A stretch of DNA of 64,000 bases. Source: Azorinus chamasolen. Taxonomy: Eukaryota > Mollusca > Bivalvia > Cardiida > Solecurtidae. The DNA lies in assembly GCA_963576725.1 (NCBI GenBank), contig OY755252.1, positions 55,124,431 through 55,188,430 on the forward strand. Direction: 5' to 3'. This document shows positions 59,048 to 64,000 of this stretch, piece by piece; position 1 is the first letter of the stretch; every line of letters begins with the position of its first letter. Both the position numbers and the translations under genes were made by a program. The notes beneath the pieces were generated by a model that saw only the letters and a list, made by a program, of their open reading frames with translations, made no database searches and was not told where the DNA came from.

Positions 59048-60064
59048 TCGTCGATGGCCCTGTTTCGGTGCATGCCCTATTTTGGTGCACTTTACTTGGG
59101 AAACGATATCTTCTTTAAGAAGAGCTGAATTACGGCATCACTTTTTGCAATCCACAAAATAAACAAATACCTGTCATCGCTGTCATAAAAATCTAAAATG
59201 TGCTACAAATAGTTGAGTTATTTACTATAATTGATAAAGCATAGCAATTTCAGCCATTTTTCTTACGTCAGTTTTCACTTGGATAACTTTTGTGCCAAAA
59301 ATTACTGTCCTGAAAACGTTTCACTCAATTTTGTAGAGATATACATCTCTTGTCATATGCTGCAGCAAAGTCACATGACTTCGATGTCTCACTGTTTTTC
59401 AAGTACAGGCTATGTCCAAAAGTATGTCCTTCACTATATTTTCCACATAGGAGAGAGACCTTACAGAGCAGATACCTACTTTAGTTTATTCATAAAGGAT
59501 AGAGACCTAATTTTATTCATGTCGGAGAGATACCTACTAGATTTTAACCCAATAATATTTTACAGGAAAAAACACCTTACACGAGTTGTTTTTAGTCAAA
59601 ATGAACAAATTCCAGGGGAAAAATGAGTTTAAACATCGTAAGAACATTGACAATAAATGGTTCTTGTAATAAAAAATACTTTAAAATCGTTACAGCATGA
59701 ATAATTTGTTTCATAAGCAATTAATTTTGTTTTAACAGTTCAAAGTTAAAAAACAACTTACAGGCCTACTACTTTTAATTTTTTACAAATGTAGTCATAC
59801 ACTTTTGTTGAAAACTGTATTTGGATAAAAAAAATAAACCGTACCGAAATGGGGCAGATAAATAAAAAATAACACAAAAATGGCTACGTCATTAAAATGG
59901 TTTCAACCGCGATAAATATGGAATATTTTGGGAATTAATTTATACATATTTAACTTAGAAGGCCTATTACAAAGGTAATATTAGTTTTTTTCATACAATT
60001 TTAAGATTTGTGATCACCGCGATCAGTTTGATTGCTAAGTGCACCGAAACTGGTCCATCCACGA
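59048..60064. mobile_element. Non-autonomous TIR element, TA target duplication
   Basis: TCGTCGATGGCCCTGTTTCG at the left; the inverted right end reads TCGTGGATGGACCAGTTTCG; both continue GGTGCA. TA at 59046-59047 and 60065-60066. The 131-aa ORF at 59231-59626 has no recognised domain and no DDE motif. Confidence 0.7.
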
Positions 60065-60236
60065 TATGATTGGGTTAGGCACAATTAACGAAAAGGGCTA
60101 TTTCCACTCAGCTTATTAATGGCGGCCTGGAAGAGAAGGGATAAAACGCGCACCTGCCGGCCGCTATAGTTGGGCATCCGAGGTGTAAAAAGTCGCTTAT
60201 TTTTCGAGGTCCATGGCATTTTTTAGTAGAAATGTT

Positions 60237-60344
60237 TGAATGGAAAAGTAGTAAAGTCAAGCAGGCAAAGCCACATGCAAGACGCAACCACCACCAAAAC
60301 ACCGATAGACAGCATGACACACACACACACAACCACACACCCAA

Positions 60345-60378
<34 letters not shown>

Positions 60379-60547
60379 AATGAACACAAAACACCAAATG
60401 ACACACAAGAAACAGGGACAAACGTTCCACAACATGAACAAACCACAAGCACAAAGACGCAAGGCAAACAAAAGGAAGGGTGACAAAGAGAGTACCGCCT
60501 TGGCACGGTCAGCAGCAAAAACACCACTGGGGGTTTAAACCGGTTTA
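60237..60547 (-). mobile_element. Naiad subfamily B 3' fragment
   Basis: 3' end CTACTTTTCCATT, (CA)n near 60315-60375, 5' truncation inside the TTTAAACCGGTTTA palindrome. No gene is seen in 60548-61146. Confidence 0.75.
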
Positions 60548-61146
60548 TAAATACCATATTTGTGTTGCCAGATACTAATCATACGTGGTTCTGGTCCATG
60601 CCACTGCCAAAACCCTCTTTGAAGGTCAGAAACTAGGTCAAAGGTCAAATGAGTGCAAACATTTGATAAAATCTCTATATAGTATAAAATAACCGTAATT
60701 TTGACAATTTCGAAACTTTTTTGCATTTGATTTTTTAGCAATGTCTCCCAAGTAAGTATAGATATATTTATGGCACATTTAAGGAAGATTTTAGTGACCT
60801 GTAATGATTGCAAGTTCGGAAAACATCGTTTTAAATACGTTTACAGTACATTATCATACTGTATAATTACAACTTTGATACAAATCTGTGCAAGTTAAAG
60901 TACCTCTTCACGCAGATGTATTATTTAGAGATGATAATAAAAACGCCAGAAGATTAGTCTCTTATTGCCATAGTCGCAGTGTATTATTGGTCTGTTTGAT
61001 TGTACACAACTTATATTAGCTGTCTGTATCATTCGTGATTGAAACGCCATAGCTCCTGGTGAGAGTATGGCGATGTTTTTACATAATGAATTGATATATT
61101 TTACTTACACGAGCAGTACCTATGACAAAACCCTTTCTATATTTGC

Positions 61147-63480
61147 AGGAAAATAAATCTCTCGGATATTGATTGGCCATTTTAACAGTTACTGGTACCC
61201 ACTCTCACTCAACAATGAACTCATAGACATATTCAGTGCCACTGGATATGCGTAACATTCCCTATCCGTAATGACAACACTCTATATGTTATTGCCACAA
61301 ACGATCACTAGTTAAACAGATATACCTCAATACCCGGAATAAGTCAGCATATCATAGTACTGACTAAAATATATTTCCTTCACGTAGAAAGCCTACCCCA
61401 CATCTTGTCCACCTGTGGAAGGAGGCTAACACATGCTCTATGACCCATCAAAATGACTGAGTTTGCAGCACTCTTCGCAAATCAGCCCCTTTACCAATCT
61501 GTACTCTATTGGATAGTACACAGCCGCCCTCAAATTAGTGGTCCGTTCTAAGTTAACATCCACCAGCTTCAGCCAGCCATAGTGCAACTCCACCACCCAC
61601 CATTTTTCACGAACAAAGAAATGTACATACAAAAAAGTGCTGAGGACCAATGTACAGAAGAACTGGGCATATAAAAGGAGCTACAGAAAACTTGCAAATA
61701 AGAAGTGCAAGGAAGCTCATGATGGGTATGTGATTGACCTAGTGACAGACACCAGCTGTAAGAAGCTCTACGCTTTTATTAGGAGCCAGAAATGAAACAG
61801 CTCGAGAGTAACCCCACTGACGAATGAGGACATTAACCATGTTGATACACAAAGCAATGTTGAAATACTGAACCACTAGTTTTCTGTCTTTACACATGAG
61901 GACCTATATCTCCTTTGTGCCATTTGAGAGTATCCTTATTCGGATGCCCTTCCTATTCATGTCACGATAAATAGTGTCTGCAAGGTTCTTAAGGGCATTA
62001 ATCTCCATAAAGCTACTTGTCTAGACACCATCTTATCAAGGTTTCAAAAAGAAGTGGCACATTCCCTGGCTCCTGTTCTTGCACTGATCTTCCAGGCCTC
62101 TTGACCAGGATAAAGTCTCCAGTGATGGGAAGACTGTCACGTTAATCCTATTTACAAAAACATGGGCATCCAGAATAACCCCTTCAAACTACTGGCCTGT
62201 ATCCCTAACTTCTGTTACATGTAAGATCATGGAATACATCATACACAGCAACCGGTTTTTCTTAGTGCCTTGACATCATCAGCCAATGCCAGCATGGACT
62301 CAGGAAGCAGCGCTTCTGTGAGACAAAGTGATCAATATGACCAATGACCTTGTGTCAGGTCTGGACCAGTCACATTAGATTGACGCAATCTTTGACTTTT
62401 CCAAAACATTTGACAAAGTGTCTTACAGACACCTGCTTCTTAAGCTCCAACACTATGATGTGTATTGCAAAATGCTTGATTATATCCAATTAATCACCCT
62501 GGAAGGTGTTTCCTCCGAGTCAGTACCGATAACATCCGATGTTCACCAATGTGCCGTTCTCAGTCCTTTCCTTTCCCTCATAGGCAATGATGACCACACG
62601 GAATTCCTATGCTCTCCCTATCGACTATTCGCTGGCGCCTCACTTTCGTGCCGAGTTAATAGCAGATGCAGACGTCTTCCAAAATGATATCGACAGTCTG
62701 TAGGAATGGGGAAAGACTGGGTTCAATGCAGAGAAGTGCTAAGATCCTGCTTATTATCAACAAGCGGACACACATATATACCAATTATACTGTTCATAGC
62801 AAGAGTCGGAAGACAACAAAAGGAGGAAAACTGATACACAGCTTTTCTAAGCAGGAATCTTGGATCCTGCCAAAAGCCAACCATGGAGGCAAATAACACC
62901 CCTGATCAGTCTGCAGGTTGAGTACACATCCTGCGTTTTGGACCCACATGCCAAGGCCATGACAAGTCGTGAGGAGATGGTCCAACATAGAGCTACCATA
63001 TTTGTTATTTGAATTATTGTAGAAGAAGCAGAATTGGTGCCATGCTCAACATGATTTGCTCAAACAGAGGCAGAAAAAAGTAAGGGCCGCGATGTTCTAT
63101 AGGTCCGTGAATGATTTTGTTGCAGCTGACACCCGACCTTCTGACGCCCTCACGATGCACCTACAAGAGGCCACTCCTTAAGATTTGTTTCATGGTTTTG
63201 CATGACCAAGTTCCTGAGGCAATATTGCTTTCACTCTGCTGTCAATATCATCTTGAACAAGCTACCATAACATCAGGTGATAGCTCCCAGCTTTCCAGGC
63301 TGGGATCTCAGCTCTCGTGTAATATTCTTCTGTTTGCAATGGTTTAACTTGTTTTTATAATTTGAACGTTGGACCCTCCCTCACCTATGTGTATATCATT
63401 ATGGTGCGAGTAACCTGCTTTAAAGCTGCCAAACACAACAAAATAAGAAGTAGAAGAAGAAGCCATAAACACAGAGTTGA
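61147..63480 (+). pseudogene. Second LINE fragment: endonuclease C-term and RT (heavily broken)
   Basis: Reads NLSDIDWPF, then PGISQHIIV (endonuclease C-terminal motif) and a basic linker (~61640-61730). The RT follows with CKIMEYIIHSN (62220), FDKVSYRHLLLKLQHYDVY (62410), VPITSDVHQCAVLSPFLSLI and LFAGAS where LFADD is expected, so the catalytic Asp pair is lost. Many stops and frameshifts. The tail ends in AGAAGTAGAAGAAGAAGCC near 63455. It differs from the LINE at 31441-36182. Nothing is recognised in 63481-64000. Confidence 0.75.
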
Positions 63481-64000
63481 TGTGGTATACTAGTACTGCA
63501 GTATTCAACAGATGCATTGGAATATCGTCATTCAAGGCAAATGCAAATGCGAAGTGTCCCAAATCATGACGAGGTAGATACCTGGATTGTCTTCCATGCC
63601 TTCAAGGCTTGGATGCTGCTAGAAAGGGTCAAGGCTGGATAGTTGTCAAATGCCAATATTTTGATGTACTAGTATTACTGATATACCATCTTGGACCTTT
63701 ATAAGGCACTGGAGTCTGGATGAGGACTGGGACCTCCAAGAAAACAAAATTATATTTTCCGCAAGTTATCTCAAGATGTCTGCCGGAACATTTTCACTGG
63801 GTGTCATGCAATAACTGGATGTGACGCAACCCTTACTGTCACTTGAATCGGAAAGAAGACCTGTTGGAAGAAATATTTTACATGTCCGATCTGCTTTCAG
63901 ATATTTGAAGAGGTGTGCGGTCATACAAGACAGACGCTTGATGTCAGTGGAGAATCCATTGATGATGCAAGAATTACACAATATGGTTAAGGTTAAGAAA

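Noticed and set aside
59231..59626. 131-aa ORF inside the small TIR element as a possible transposase
   Set aside because: Too short, no DDE or helix-turn-helix pattern visible; the element looks non-autonomous.

Overview
The window is animal DNA: AT-rich, gene-poor and packed with mobile elements. Its repeats point to a bivalve mollusc, probably a clam. They include a pearl-like element with a ~165-bp tandem core, a ~145-bp repeat containing CAGGGGCAATAACTCC, Naiad-type Penelope-like retroelements and CR1-like LINEs. The organism call is inference, not proof.

Only one host gene family is clear. A single-exon ORF at 42824-45652 (+) encodes a ~942-aa membrane protein with five tandem LRAT-like (NlpC/P60-fold) domains. 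The catalytic Cys position of the LRAT family is Ser in all five. The window opens inside a second copy of this gene (1-746). Flanking DNA of both copies aligns for about 6 kb (1-6602 against 44907-52850), so the locus is a segmental duplication with copies about 45 kb apart.

Layout: 1-6602 is the 3' end of LRAT copy 1 plus MITE-rich flank. 7301-13316 is a large palindromic DNA transposon with a broken PIN-like ORF, split by a Naiad 3' fragment. 13317-15000 is the 5' half of a Naiad element on the minus strand. 15016-21082 is a broken Polinton/Maverick-type DNA polymerase B gene with one probable intron. 21137-26342 is a second, complete copy of the palindromic transposon. 26343-28543 holds inverted PolB and intron sequence. 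28548-29510 is tandem repeats. 31287-41494 is a 10.2-kb interval bounded by pogo/Tigger-like inverted ends and holds a CR1-like LINE, an SGNH-hydrolase-like retroelement ORF and a pearl-like element. 42824-45652 is the LRAT gene, and 45653-53098 its duplicated flank. 56450-58130 is a longer Naiad copy. 59048-60064 is a small TA-flanked TIR element. 61147-63480 is a second LINE fragment.

The most interesting signal is in the Naiad retroelements. Right at or after the ORF stop, their 3' end folds as a SECIS (selenocysteine insertion) element with covarying stems in two subfamilies. The 5'-half copy has in-frame UGA codons at three positions where Cys is expected. Other notable structures are ~360-bp transposon units that each carry a POU octamer and an RFX X-box, and a palindromic cassette shared by MITEs whose terminal repeats differ.
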